Of a stretch of DNA of 25,810 nt, positions 1-6,061 are shown one piece after another. The stretch lies in assembly GCA_947178455.1 (NCBI GenBank), contig CAMWYI010000005.1, positions 1-25,810 on the forward strand, read 5' to 3'. Position 1 is the first letter of the stretch; each line of letters starts with the position of its first letter. The DNA is from an uncultured Alistipes sp. (GTDB taxonomy: Bacteria; Bacteroidota; Bacteroidia; Bacteroidales; Rikenellaceae). Position numbers and translations under genes: made by a program. The notes under the pieces were generated by a model. It made no database searches. It was not told the DNA's origin and worked only from the letters and a program-made list of their open reading frames with translations.

Positions 1-20
1 TCGCGGTGTTGGAAACGGAT

Positions 21-49
21 AGCGGCCGAGTCGAAAAGACCCGGCCGCT
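21..49 (-). terminator. Hairpin downstream of the AraC-type gene
   Basis: The 8-base arms at 21-28 and 42-49 are perfectly complementary, and GTC 30-32 pairs with GAC 38-40 around a GAAAA loop. It lies about 25 bases past the stop of the minus-strand regulator gene. The U-run is weak on both strands, so it may only be an RNA 3'-end stabiliser. Confidence 0.5.
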
Positions 50-73
50 TTCGATACGCCCCTGCGGGAAGCG

Positions 74-997
74 TCACAATGCCTCGCGCAACAGCGTCGC
101 TTCGGGCTCCTCGTGAGGCTGTTTGTCGGAGAGGGTGCCGAGGTGCGAATTGCGGTAAGCCGCAGGCGTCATGCGGAACTCCTTTTTGAAAAGTTTGATG
201 AAATGCGATGTGTTGGGGAACGTACACTCGTTGCCGATTTCGGAAATCGACTTCGAGGTCGAAATCAACAACAACCGCGAGTGCATCAACCGCTGGTGGA
301 TGAACCACCGGTGCGGCGGCATGTGGAAGTGCCGGTAAAACTCTTTCTTGAACGACGTGAGCGAACGGTTCGACCGCTGGGCCAGCGCCTCGATGGCCAC
401 GTCGCGGAAAATGTGGTCGTAGACGATTTGCTCGAAATTCTCTTTGGCCGCGTCGGCGTTGTTCAACACCTTGCTTTTCAGGCAGCAGTCCTCGTGCGAC
501 ACGAGCAGGTAGATGAGTTCGGTCATCTTGATGTTCTCGGCCGTTTCGTCGTGGCGGAACTCCTCGTCGCGCAGGTAGTTGTTGGTGTTGACGAAGAAAC
601 TCCGCAGCGAACTCCAACCCGGCATGGCGACGTGCGAATGACCGTTGCAACGTTCGCACAAGTGCTCGTTGGAGATGCTCAACCCGTAGGTGATGTTCAG
701 GTGGAGCAGAATGCGCTGCAAGTCGGCCGGCGTGTAGTAGAACAGAATCTGCTCGAACGGCTGGCTGCCGTCGGGCACGTACTCGACGTAATGCCGTCCG
801 ATGCCCATGTAGAAGACCTCGCCCCGATTGAGCACCTGACGTTTGTCGCCGTCGTAGATGTACATCGTGCCGCGCAGGACGTAACCGATGGCGTAACGCG
901 ACGATGTTTGGGACTGGATGCCGTTGTGGGTCGGCTCGACGTACTTCACGATCATGGGCTGCTGGGCCTCGACCGTAGGATTCAAGATGTTTTTCAT
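74..997 (-). CDS. AraC family transcriptional regulator
   Basis: A 307-residue one-component regulator. The N-terminal half (about residues 10-170) has the look of an AraC-type cupin sensor domain. The C-terminal part (about 190-285) holds two helix-turn-helix units: the first runs through 'IEALAQRSNRSLTSFKKEF', and the second contains the family signature 'ISEIGNECTF...SHFIKLFKKEFRMTPAAYR'. Such proteins bind DNA as dimers and respond to a small ligand, which cannot be told from the sequence. The start at 997 gives MKNILNP and is the first in-frame ATG after the upstream intergenic region. The gene stands alone: the upstream membrane-protein gene ends with its own terminator, and a promoter lies between them. 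Family assignment is firm; the target genes are unknown. Confidence 0.93.
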   Translation of the reverse strand: MKNILNPTVEAQQPMIVKYVEPTHNGIQSQTSSRYAIGYVLRGTMYIYDGDKRQVLNRGEVFYMGIGRHYVEYVPDGSQPFEQILFYYTPADLQRILLHLNITYGLSISNEHLCERCNGHSHVAMPGWSSLRSFFVNTNNYLRDEEFRHDETAENIKMTELIYLLVSHEDCCLKSKVLNNADAAKENFEQIVYDHIFRDVAIEALAQRSNRSLTSFKKEFYRHFHMPPHRWFIHQRLMHSRLLLISTSKSISEIGNECTFPNTSHFIKLFKKEFRMTPAAYRNSHLGTLSDKQPHEEPEATLLREAL

Positions 998-1046
998 AGC
1001 ACTATAACTGAATTGAATAAAAAATTTCGCGAATCGTTTTCGGCAT

Positions 1047-1077
1047 CGAAATTACAATAATTTATTTAGTTTTACAA
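1047..1077 (-). promoter_or_regulatory. Putative promoter of the AraC-type gene
   Basis: On the minus strand a TTG (plus 1075-1077) is followed after 20 bases by TAATTTCG (plus 1047-1054), a one-mismatch form of the Bacteroidetes TAnnTTTG -7 box. A 9-base perfect inverted repeat (1054-1062 and 1080-1088) overlaps it and could be an operator. Confidence 0.4.
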
Positions 1078-1100
1078 TTAATTATTGTATTTCGGGGCGC

Positions 1101-1135
1101 AAAAAAAAGGAAAATGCCCGAATGGGACATCTTCC
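1101..1135 (-). terminator. Rho-independent terminator of the membrane-protein gene
   Basis: Read on the minus strand, GGAAGATGTCCC pairs with GGGCATTTTCC (one bulge, one G-U) around a 4-base loop and is followed directly by eight Ts. It begins about a dozen bases past the stop codon at 1148-1150. Confidence 0.85.
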
Positions 1136-1147
1136 GGTTGTTTTCCG

Positions 1148-2167
1148 TCAGGCGAGCGGCAGGTGGGGGAGCATGAGCGTGGCCGCCAGCAGGGACAAGT
1201 AAATGAGGGTAGCGAATGTAGAAAACATCCGCACGAATAGGAACGGCAGCAGCACGGCCGACGGCACGGCCATCCAAGCGGTATCGGTGGTCGTGGCGGC
1301 GGGCCCGCACAGCGCGGCCATGCAAAACACCATGACACCTATATTATATGCCAGCAGATAGCGGGCGCGGGTGCCCACCGAGTAAAAATGCGCGGCAATC
1401 GACCCGATGCCCCAAATGTTGAGTCCCATGAAGACGCCGGCACTCCACAACCATATTTCGTCGGCCGAAAGGAACGACAGGAAGACGATGCCGCCCAAAA
1501 ATTCGTTGCGTACGGCGACAAGCGGTGCGACGAACGAGCCGCCCATTGCCCAGTTGGCATAGCACAGCACGGCCGGAGCGAGGAGCAGCCCCGCCAATGC
1601 GACGACCGATTCGCGCAGCGTGCGCTGGAACACCAGAATGCTGAACGGCAGGAGCACCAGCAGCGGCAGGGCGACGGGCCGGATAAGTACCAACAGCCCC
1701 AAACAGAACGAGGCGCGGAACATGGCGTCGAAGCTGTACCCGTTGCGGAATGCGGCGCAGTACAGGCGCATGCTCGAAGCGAGCAGCAGGGCGGTGACGA
1801 AGAGCATCAGCGACACCTCGCTGTCGGCCAACGCGCAGGAGAAGATGCCGAAAAGCGGAATGGTCAAACAACTGCTGACGCCGTAGAGGTTAGTGTGGAC
1901 GGAAATGCGGCCGATGGACATGCCCGCGAACAGCGCTGCGAACAAAGTCGCCCACCGTGCCCACCCGGGAAAAGCGTGCTGGAATTGGAGCAGCATCTCG
2001 CCGGGCATCGACATCGCCATGCCCGACCCGATCATATCGGCCACGCGCGCCACCGGCTCGTCGGTCGCAGCGTCGGGGGCGGGCATGCCCCACAAGGAGA
2101 CGGCAGTGACCAATGTCAGCGTCAGAAAAGCCGGAACGAACGGCTGGCGGGCGATTTGTAACTTCAT
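1148..2167 (-). CDS. Polytopic inner-membrane protein, function unknown
   Basis: I choose the ATG at 2167 (MKLQIARQPF), giving 339 residues. The open frame continues to 2806, but that extension lies antisense to rnhB and has no membrane-protein character. From residue about 10 onward nearly the whole protein is hydrophobic: roughly nine to eleven membrane segments with short polar loops, for example 'FVPAFLTLTLVTAVSLWG', 'LFGIFSCALA' and 'LGLLVLIRPVALPLLVLLPFSILVF'. It resembles the unnamed Bacteroidetes integral-membrane proteins (possibly the DUF6427 group) but has no motif I can tie to a substrate. A consensus promoter at 2187-2218 and a strong terminator at 1101-1135 make it monocistronic. 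Confidence 0.8.
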   Translation of the reverse strand: MKLQIARQPFVPAFLTLTLVTAVSLWGMPAPDAATDEPVARVADMIGSGMAMSMPGEMLLQFQHAFPGWARWATLFAALFAGMSIGRISVHTNLYGVSSCLTIPLFGIFSCALADSEVSLMLFVTALLLASSMRLYCAAFRNGYSFDAMFRASFCLGLLVLIRPVALPLLVLLPFSILVFQRTLRESVVALAGLLLAPAVLCYANWAMGGSFVAPLVAVRNEFLGGIVFLSFLSADEIWLWSAGVFMGLNIWGIGSIAAHFYSVGTRARYLLAYNIGVMVFCMAALCGPAATTTDTAWMAVPSAVLLPFLFVRMFSTFATLIYLSLLAATLMLPHLPLA

Positions 2168-2186
2168 CGAATAACGGTCTGTTGTG

Positions 2187-2218
2187 CAAAAATACGAATA
2201 AGCGAGGGCAAACCCAAA
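2187..2218 (-). promoter_or_regulatory. Promoter of the membrane-protein gene, inside a hairpin repeat
   Basis: On the minus strand TTTG (plus 2215-2218) is separated by 20 bases from TATTTTTG (plus 2187-2194), a full match to the Bacteroidetes -33/-7 pattern. The -7 box ends 19 bases before the ATG at 2167. The -33 box lies in the arm of the hairpin at 2207-2235. Confidence 0.75.
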
Positions 2219-2268
2219 TTTATTTGGAGTTTGCCGAGCGGGAGTATTTAAGGCGAAGCCAAAAATAC
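2201..2268. repeat. Promoter-associated hairpin repeat, copy 1
   Basis: GGCAAAC/GTTTGCC and CCAAAT/ATTTGG form a 13-bp hairpin at 2207-2235. A second hairpin follows at 2244-2268 (GTATTT..GGC gaa GCC..AAATAC). A close relative lies at 20635-20690, and a diverged stretch at 3300-3350 keeps the flanking 'GCGAATAAGCGAGGGCA' and 'GCCGAGCG' pieces. In both full copies the minus strand supplies a -33 TTTG exactly 20 bases from a -7 box. Confidence 0.7.
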
Positions 2269-2301
2269 GGAAAAAAGCCGAAATGCCATTCAAAAAAGCG
2301 T

Positions 2302-2309
2302 TAACTTTG
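2302..2309 (+). promoter_or_regulatory. -7 box of rnhB
   Basis: TAACTTTG matches TAnnTTTG and ends 6 bases before the ATG at 2316. This favours 2316 over the ATG at 2283 and implies an almost leaderless mRNA. I see no clear -33 TTTG upstream. Confidence 0.6.
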
Positions 2310-2315
2310 TCGGCC

Positions 2316-2918
2316 ATGTTGGAACTGCAGTACCAATACGACCTGCCCGAAGCGGGGTGCGACGAAGCCGGACGGGGATGTCTGGCGGGGCCCGTGTTTG
2401 CGGCGGCGGTCGTGCTGCCGCCCGATTTCCACGACGACCGGCTGAACGACTCGAAGCAGATGACGGCCCGCAACCGCGACCGGCTGCGCGAGTTGATTGA
2501 ACGCGAAGCGGTGGCATGGGCGGTCGAAGCGGTGTCGGCGTCGCGCATCGACGAAATCAACATCCTGAACGCCTCGTTCGAGGGGATGACGCTGGCGGTC
2601 GAACGGCTGGGGGTGCGGCCCGGATTTTTGGCTATCGACGGCAACCGGTTTTGGAGCCGGCTCGAAATTCCGCATCGGTGCATCGTCAAGGGCGACGGCC
2701 GGTATGCCGACATTGCGGCCGCGTCGGTGCTGGCGAAGACCCACCGCGACGAATACATGTGCCGCATTGCCGAAGAGTATCCGCAATACGGCTGGGCGAC
2801 GAACAAAGGCTATCCCACGCGCGAACACCGGCTGGCGGTACGCAAATACGGCGTGACGCCTCACCACCGGCTGAGCTTCAACCACGAAATCGGCCAACTT
2901 TCTCTCTTCGAGTTTTAA
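2316..2918 (+). CDS. rnhB: Ribonuclease HII
   Basis: Removes RNA from RNA-DNA hybrids and single ribonucleotides misinserted in DNA; cytoplasmic and Mg/Mn dependent. With the start at 2316 the protein has 200 residues, normal for the family. The catalytic acids are visible: Asp16-Glu17 in 'CDEAGRG', Asp108 in 'AIDGN', and Asp132 in 'YADIAAASVLAKTHRD'. The conserved 'LNDSK' (43-47) and the C-terminal 'HHRLSF' are also present. An in-frame ATG at 2283 would add 11 residues, but it lies upstream of the -7 box at 2302-2309, so I reject it. The gene is divergent from the membrane protein and convergent with the minus-strand RNA element that begins six bases beyond its stop. Confidence 0.96.
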   Translation: MLELQYQYDLPEAGCDEAGRGCLAGPVFAAAVVLPPDFHDDRLNDSKQMTARNRDRLRELIEREAVAWAVEAVSASRIDEINILNASFEGMTLAVERLGVRPGFLAIDGNRFWSRLEIPHRCIVKGDGRYADIAAASVLAKTHRDEYMCRIAEEYPQYGWATNKGYPTREHRLAVRKYGVTPHHRLSFNHEIGQLSLFEF

Positions 2919-2923
2919 GAAAA

Positions 2924-3026
2924 GGGCCGGAACCCGACGGAAAACCATTTCGGTCATTCGGTCCAAGGATTATTTATGCAATAATCCGAATAACACGAAA
3001 GGTCCAAGATGTTCTCCGCAGGCCCA
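2924..3026 (-). ncRNA. Conserved hairpin element A, copy 1
   Basis: On the minus strand the closing stem GGGCC/GGCCC is followed by GCGGAGAAC pairing with GTTTTCCG(T)C. Inside are two copies of CTTGGACC and an apical hairpin GGATTATT-GCATA-AATAATCC. The 3' end reads GGCCCTTTTCTT, like a terminator. A second copy lies at 23287-23394 with changes that preserve pairing. It sits directly downstream of element B copy 1. It could be the 3' domain of one longer RNA, a processed partner, or a bidirectional terminator shared with rnhB. Confidence 0.5.
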
Positions 3027-3042
3027 GCCCGTACCAGTCAAT

Positions 3043-3216
3043 AAAAAAGCGGGCAAATCATTCAACCCGGTTCCGAGGCCTTAGACTGCCCGCAATAGAA
3101 GATTGAAGAAATGCCCACGCCATAAAACAGCGCGAGCATCAACTCGAATCCTTCTATTGCCAAAAGTGTCTAAGTTTCGGAAGTCAGAAGAAAAGTCGAT
3201 GCGCTTTCAATATGTT
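3043..3216 (-). ncRNA. Structured RNA element B, copy 1
   Basis: About 170 nt on the minus strand, with a promoter (3221-3252) at one end and a G+C stem plus six Ts at the other (3043-3055). Stems in plus coordinates: outer TTCCGA 3071-3076 with TCGGAA 3177-3182; P1 CTTAGAC 3080-3086 with GTCTAAG 3168-3174; P2 GCAATAGAAG 3092-3101 with CTTCTATTGC 3151-3160; P3 ATGCCCACGC 3111-3120 with GCGCGAGCAT 3130-3139 (two G-U pairs). GCGGGCA 3049-3055 pairs with TGCCCGC 3087-3093, crossing P1. The leader 3193-3202 can pair with 3136-3145. Copies at 23.4 and 21.0 kb keep these stems with compensatory changes. No long ORF is shared. The family is not recognised; a 6S-like RNA is one alternative because of the size and the long interrupted hairpin. 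Confidence 0.65.
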
Positions 3217-3220
3217 GCGA

Positions 3221-3252
3221 CAAAGATACGAAAATCCGAATACAATACCAAA
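3221..3252 (-). promoter_or_regulatory. Promoter of element B, copy 1
   Basis: Minus-strand TTTG (plus 3249-3252), 20 bases, then TATCTTTG (plus 3221-3228): a full consensus match. The predicted start is about 3214. Confidence 0.75.
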
Positions 3253-3261
3253 TTCTATGGC

Positions 3262-3566
3262 GCTTTTTGTGCGGCTCTGTGAGCCGCGCGGGCCGAAAGT
3301 TGCGAATAAGCGAGGGCAGAGGTCGCTTGCGAACTATGCCGAGCGTGAGCAACTAAAAAGGCTTTTAAGCCTCCGCCAGCGGAGGCCCGCCACTTGCATG
3401 TCGTGCCGTCCGCAGTCTTCGCCCCGCAAAAACGGTCACGGCGCAGGAACCTTGCGAAATCGAATAACGGTCTATCGCGCCTAAAACCCTGTTCTTAACA
3501 GGGCGCTTCCGACCGTCGGAAACCAACTGACTATCAGTAGCGCTTAAAGCCCGCTTCTTAAGCGGG
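3262..3566. repeat. Modular intergenic repeat I
   Basis: The stretch between element B copy 1 and the nfo stop. It contains the modules seen in other gaps: GCGGCTCTGTGAGCCGC with GCGGGCC, GCCTCCGCCAGCGGAGGC, CGGTCACGGCGCAGGAACC, the palindrome 3487-3503 (CCCTGTTCTTAACAGGG), GCGCTTCCGACC with CGGAAACCAAC, TAGCGCTTAA, and the palindrome 3550-3566 (CCCGCTTCTTAAGCGGG). A piece resembling the hairpin repeat of 2201-2268 lies at 3300-3350. Short open frames here are not credible genes. Confidence 0.7.
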
Positions 3567-4389
3567 TAATTTCGTCGGGCCAGCGGGATTCGTCGGGCGT
3601 TTCGAGAATCAACGGAATGCCGCTGAACCGTGCATCGTGTGCGATGTAACGGAAACACTCCCAACCGATTTCACCGTCGCCCAACGGCGCGTGGCGGTCG
3701 ATGCGGCTGCCCAAAGGCTTCATCGCGTCGTTGAGGTGCATACCCCGCAAGTATCGAATGCCGACGATTTCGTCCAACTGGGTGAACGTCCGGTTGCAAG
3801 CGGCGGTGGTGCGCAAGTCGTAACCGGCGGCGAAAGCGTGGCACGTGTCGATGCAGACGCCGACGCGCGATTGGTCGTCGACGCGGTCGATGATGTAACG
3901 CAGCTGCTCGAACCGGTAACCGAGGTTGGAACCCTGACCGGCCGTGTTCTCGATGACGGCCGTGACGCCGTGAGTCTGGGCCAAAGCGAGGTTGATGGAC
4001 TCGGCGATGCGGTCGAGCGATTGCTCCTCGCTGATTTTTTGGAGGTGGCTGCCCGGGTGGAAGTTGAGCCGGTCGAGCCCCAACTGCTCGCAACGCCGCA
4101 TCTCGTCGATGAACGCCTCGCGCGATTTGGCCAAACCGTCGGCTTCGGGATGACCGAGGTTGATGAGGTAGGAGTCGTGGGGCAAAATAGCGGCGGGAGC
4201 GAACCCTGCGTCTTGGCAAGCAGCCTTGAAAGCAGCGATTTCGCCGTCGGTCAAAGGCTTGGCCATCCACTGCCGCTGGTTCTTGGTGAAAAGCGCGAAT
4301 CCCGTAGCGCCGAGCTCGCGGGCGCGGACGGGCGCGTTCTCCAAACCGCCCGAAATGCTGACATGTGCACCGATAAACATTGTTTTCAT
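3544..4389 (-). CDS. nfo: Endonuclease IV (AP endonuclease)
   Basis: Cleaves the backbone 5' of abasic sites in base-excision repair; a TIM barrel with a trinuclear zinc centre. The 281 residues match the family length. Metal-ligand and signature motifs appear in order: 'GAHVSISGG' at the N-terminus, 'LPHDSYLINLGHP', 'LNFHPGSH', 'VIENTAGQG', 'CIDTCHAFAAGYD', 'GMHLNDAM', 'DRHAPLGDGEIG' and 'LILETPDE'. The start at 4389 gives MKTMFIGAH; the internal ATG nine bases on is a possible alternative. The last residues (RLRSGL) and the stop are encoded inside the palindrome of a dispersed repeat (3550-3566), so the C-terminal tail is repeat-derived. The gene is divergent from the DUF3078-type gene across another repeat. 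Confidence 0.96.
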   Translation of the reverse strand: MKTMFIGAHVSISGGLENAPVRARELGATGFALFTKNQRQWMAKPLTDGEIAAFKAACQDAGFAPAAILPHDSYLINLGHPEADGLAKSREAFIDEMRRCEQLGLDRLNFHPGSHLQKISEEQSLDRIAESINLALAQTHGVTAVIENTAGQGSNLGYRFEQLRYIIDRVDDQSRVGVCIDTCHAFAAGYDLRTTAACNRTFTQLDEIVGIRYLRGMHLNDAMKPLGSRIDRHAPLGDGEIGWECFRYIAHDARFSGIPLILETPDESRWPDEITRLRSGL

Positions 4390-4395
4390 ATTTTT

Positions 4396-4562
4396 TTAAT
4401 GCGCCCGTTTAAGAAACGGGTTTTAGGCGCGGTAGACCGTTTCTGTGCTTTTGACGGTCATCTTCGCTTCCGGCTCTATATTATTTTAGACCGTGATAGC
4501 GCAGGAACGTTGCGAAGCTCGCCGACCGTCTATCGCGCTTAAAGCCGCTTTCTTAAAGCGGC
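4396..4562. repeat. Modular intergenic repeat II with symmetric ends
   Basis: The ends are two unlike palindromes, CCCGTTTAAGAAACGGG (4404-4420) and GCCGCTTTCTTAAAGCGGC (4544-4562). Inside them lies an imperfect inverted repeat, GCGCGGTAGACCGT near 4427 against ACCGTCTATCGCGC near 4525. The core includes GCGCAGGAACGTTGCGAA, seen in other copies. It lies between divergent genes, where terminators have no obvious purpose, so the palindromes belong to the repeat rather than to gene ends. Confidence 0.7.
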
Positions 4563-4591
4563 TAAATTAGGGATTTTCGGGAATAATTTGT

Positions 4592-4599
4592 TAAATTTG
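4592..4599 (+). promoter_or_regulatory. -7 box of the DUF3078-type gene
   Basis: TAAATTTG matches TAnnTTTG, 41 bases before the ATG at 4641. The -33 region is poorly defined. Confidence 0.55.
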
Positions 4600-4640
4600 C
4601 GCCGATATTTTTTCGTAAATTCGTGAATTGCAATAATGCC

Positions 4641-5777
4641 ATGAAAAAATTGCTACTCTCTTTTGCGTTGTTGGGTGCGGCGATGCACGCGGAGGCTCAA
4701 TTCTCCGTCGACCATGTCGAGGCGCACGTCGACGACGTGTCGTTCCGCGATACGCTCAAAACCAAAGAGTCGGTCGATGCCGAATACTTCAACTTGGCCC
4801 GCTACAAGGCCGAACGGGCCGCTATCCGCAAGGAACGCAACAATCTGGAAATAAGTGCCGGTGTGCAGGGCTCGCTGACGTCGTACAACGACCCTTGGAT
4901 CAAGACGTCGGGCGGTGACAACGCCATTGCGCTGACGGCCGTGTTCGACCTCAAACATACGTTCAAGAAGAACAAGTTTTCGATCGACACGCGAGCGATT
5001 GCCAAATTCGGCTACAACCGCATGAAGGTCGAGAACAAGGCCGAAAACACGAGCGAAGGCGTGTGGTTCAAGAATCAGGACGAGTTCGAGATTTCGACCG
5101 CCCCGAAATTCAACATGTCCAAAAACTGGTCTTACGGTACGATTGCCAAGTTCCGCAGCCAGTTCGTGAACGGCTACAAATCGCGTACGGAGCAGAAAAA
5201 GGAGCACCGCAAGAGCAGCTTCATGACGCCGGGTTATCTGGATGTGTCGCTCGGTGTGACCTACACGTGTCCGAAACCCAAATGGCCGATTGTGGTCAAC
5301 CTGTCGCCGATAGCGCTGAACGCCACGTTTGCCGAAAACGACCTCATTCGGCGCGATAATGGCTATGCCTACGGTATCGAAGACCCCGACAAAACGGCGA
5401 AATACGAGGGCGGTTCTTCGATTCAGGTCGATTTCGACCGCAAGTTCGGCAAGACGGAATTCCTGCGCTACCGCACGATGATTTACGCATTCTACGGCTG
5501 GATTTCGGACATCGGACTGTCGAACAAGTACAGCAACTACACCCGCTATCGGGAAGCCTATGCCCAATGGGAGGAGACGGGCAAGAACATCAAGGAGCAA
5601 CCGCGTCTGCCGGTACACCCCATCGTGCGCTGGACGAACACCATCGACATCAAGGCGACGAAATACCTGACGACGCAAATCAACTTCGAGCTGTACTACA
5701 ACCGTGCGCAACACGTCGATGTGATGACGAAAACGCTACTGAGCGTGGGGCTGACCTATACGTTCAAAAACAAGTAA
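4641..5777 (+). CDS. DUF3078-type outer-membrane beta-barrel protein
   Basis: The start at 4641 gives MKKLLLSFALLGAAMHAEAQ, a clean signal peptide likely cut after Ala-Gln near residue 20; a GTG at 4623 would add six polar residues before it and is rejected. The mature protein (about 358 residues) is rich in alternating aromatic/polar strands and ends in 'VGLTYTFKNK', typical of an outer-membrane barrel. The N-terminal 'NLEISAGVQGSLTSYNDPWIKTSGGDNAIALTAVFDLKHTFKKNKFSIDTRAIAKFGYNRM' resembles the Bacteroidetes DUF3078 family, whose function is unknown. Its stop overlaps the start of a palindrome (5778-5794). Localisation is an inference from signal peptide and strand pattern. Confidence 0.82.
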   Translation: MKKLLLSFALLGAAMHAEAQFSVDHVEAHVDDVSFRDTLKTKESVDAEYFNLARYKAERAAIRKERNNLEISAGVQGSLTSYNDPWIKTSGGDNAIALTAVFDLKHTFKKNKFSIDTRAIAKFGYNRMKVENKAENTSEGVWFKNQDEFEISTAPKFNMSKNWSYGTIAKFRSQFVNGYKSRTEQKKEHRKSSFMTPGYLDVSLGVTYTCPKPKWPIVVNLSPIALNATFAENDLIRRDNGYAYGIEDPDKTAKYEGGSSIQVDFDRKFGKTEFLRYRTMIYAFYGWISDIGLSNKYSNYTRYREAYAQWEETGKNIKEQPRLPVHPIVRWTNTIDIKATKYLTTQINFELYYNRAQHVDVMTKTLLSVGLTYTFKNK

Positions 5778-6061
5778 CCCGCTTAAAAAGCGGGCTATAA
5801 GCGCTACGGGCGGTCGTAGGGCTTCGGAATGTTAGGAAGCGCCCTGTTAGGAACAGGGTTTTAAGTGCAAAAGACGGCCGTCTGGCTTCGCAAGGTTTTT
5901 GCGCCGTGACTCTATTTTGCGGGACGGAGACTGCGAAGGACGCCAACGGCGGGCCTTCGCGGGCGAAGGGGCCCGCGCGGCTCGCAGCGCCGCAAAAATG
6001 TGAAATAGGGCAATGACAGCGACCACGACCGGTGGAAACGAACTGACCGGCGGTCGCGCTA
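5778..6061. repeat. Modular intergenic repeat III
   Basis: The whole gap between the DUF3078-type and S41 genes. It begins with CCCGCTTAAAAAGCGGG (5778-5794), has a second palindrome CCCTGTTAGGAACAGGG (5842-5858) followed by TTTTAAG, and ends in GGTCGCGCTAAT next to the S41 ATG. Read on the minus strand it follows the same module order as the repeat at 10663-10890: GCGACCGCCGGT, GGTCGTGGTCGCT, GAGCCGCGCGGGCC, TTCGCCCGCGAAGGCCCGCC, GTTGGCGTCCTTCG, AGTCTCCG. The first palindrome may terminate the upstream gene. Confidence 0.7.

Noticed and set aside
2168..2806. Upstream 213-codon extension of the membrane-protein frame
   Set aside because: It runs antisense through rnhB and across the promoter at 2187-2218, and its Ser/Arg-rich composition is unlike the hydrophobic protein that follows.
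3043..3216. Signal recognition particle RNA, tmRNA or RNase P RNA
   Set aside because: None of their conserved core sequences are present, and three divergent copies would be abnormal. 6S RNA remains an untested possibility.
3170..3484. Short open frames over element B copy 1 and repeat I
   Set aside because: They cross a promoter, RNA stems and repeat palindromes. Copy 2 does not keep a common reading frame, and the conservation pattern is that of paired RNA.
3262..3566. CRISPR array or integron attC sites
   Set aside because: The palindromes are not regularly spaced, no spacers or cas genes occur, and adjacent genes are not in one orientation as in integron cassettes.
4404..4420. Terminator for a gene
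   Set aside because: It lies between the divergent starts of nfo and the DUF3078-type gene, where no transcript would need to end; it matches the repeat family instead.
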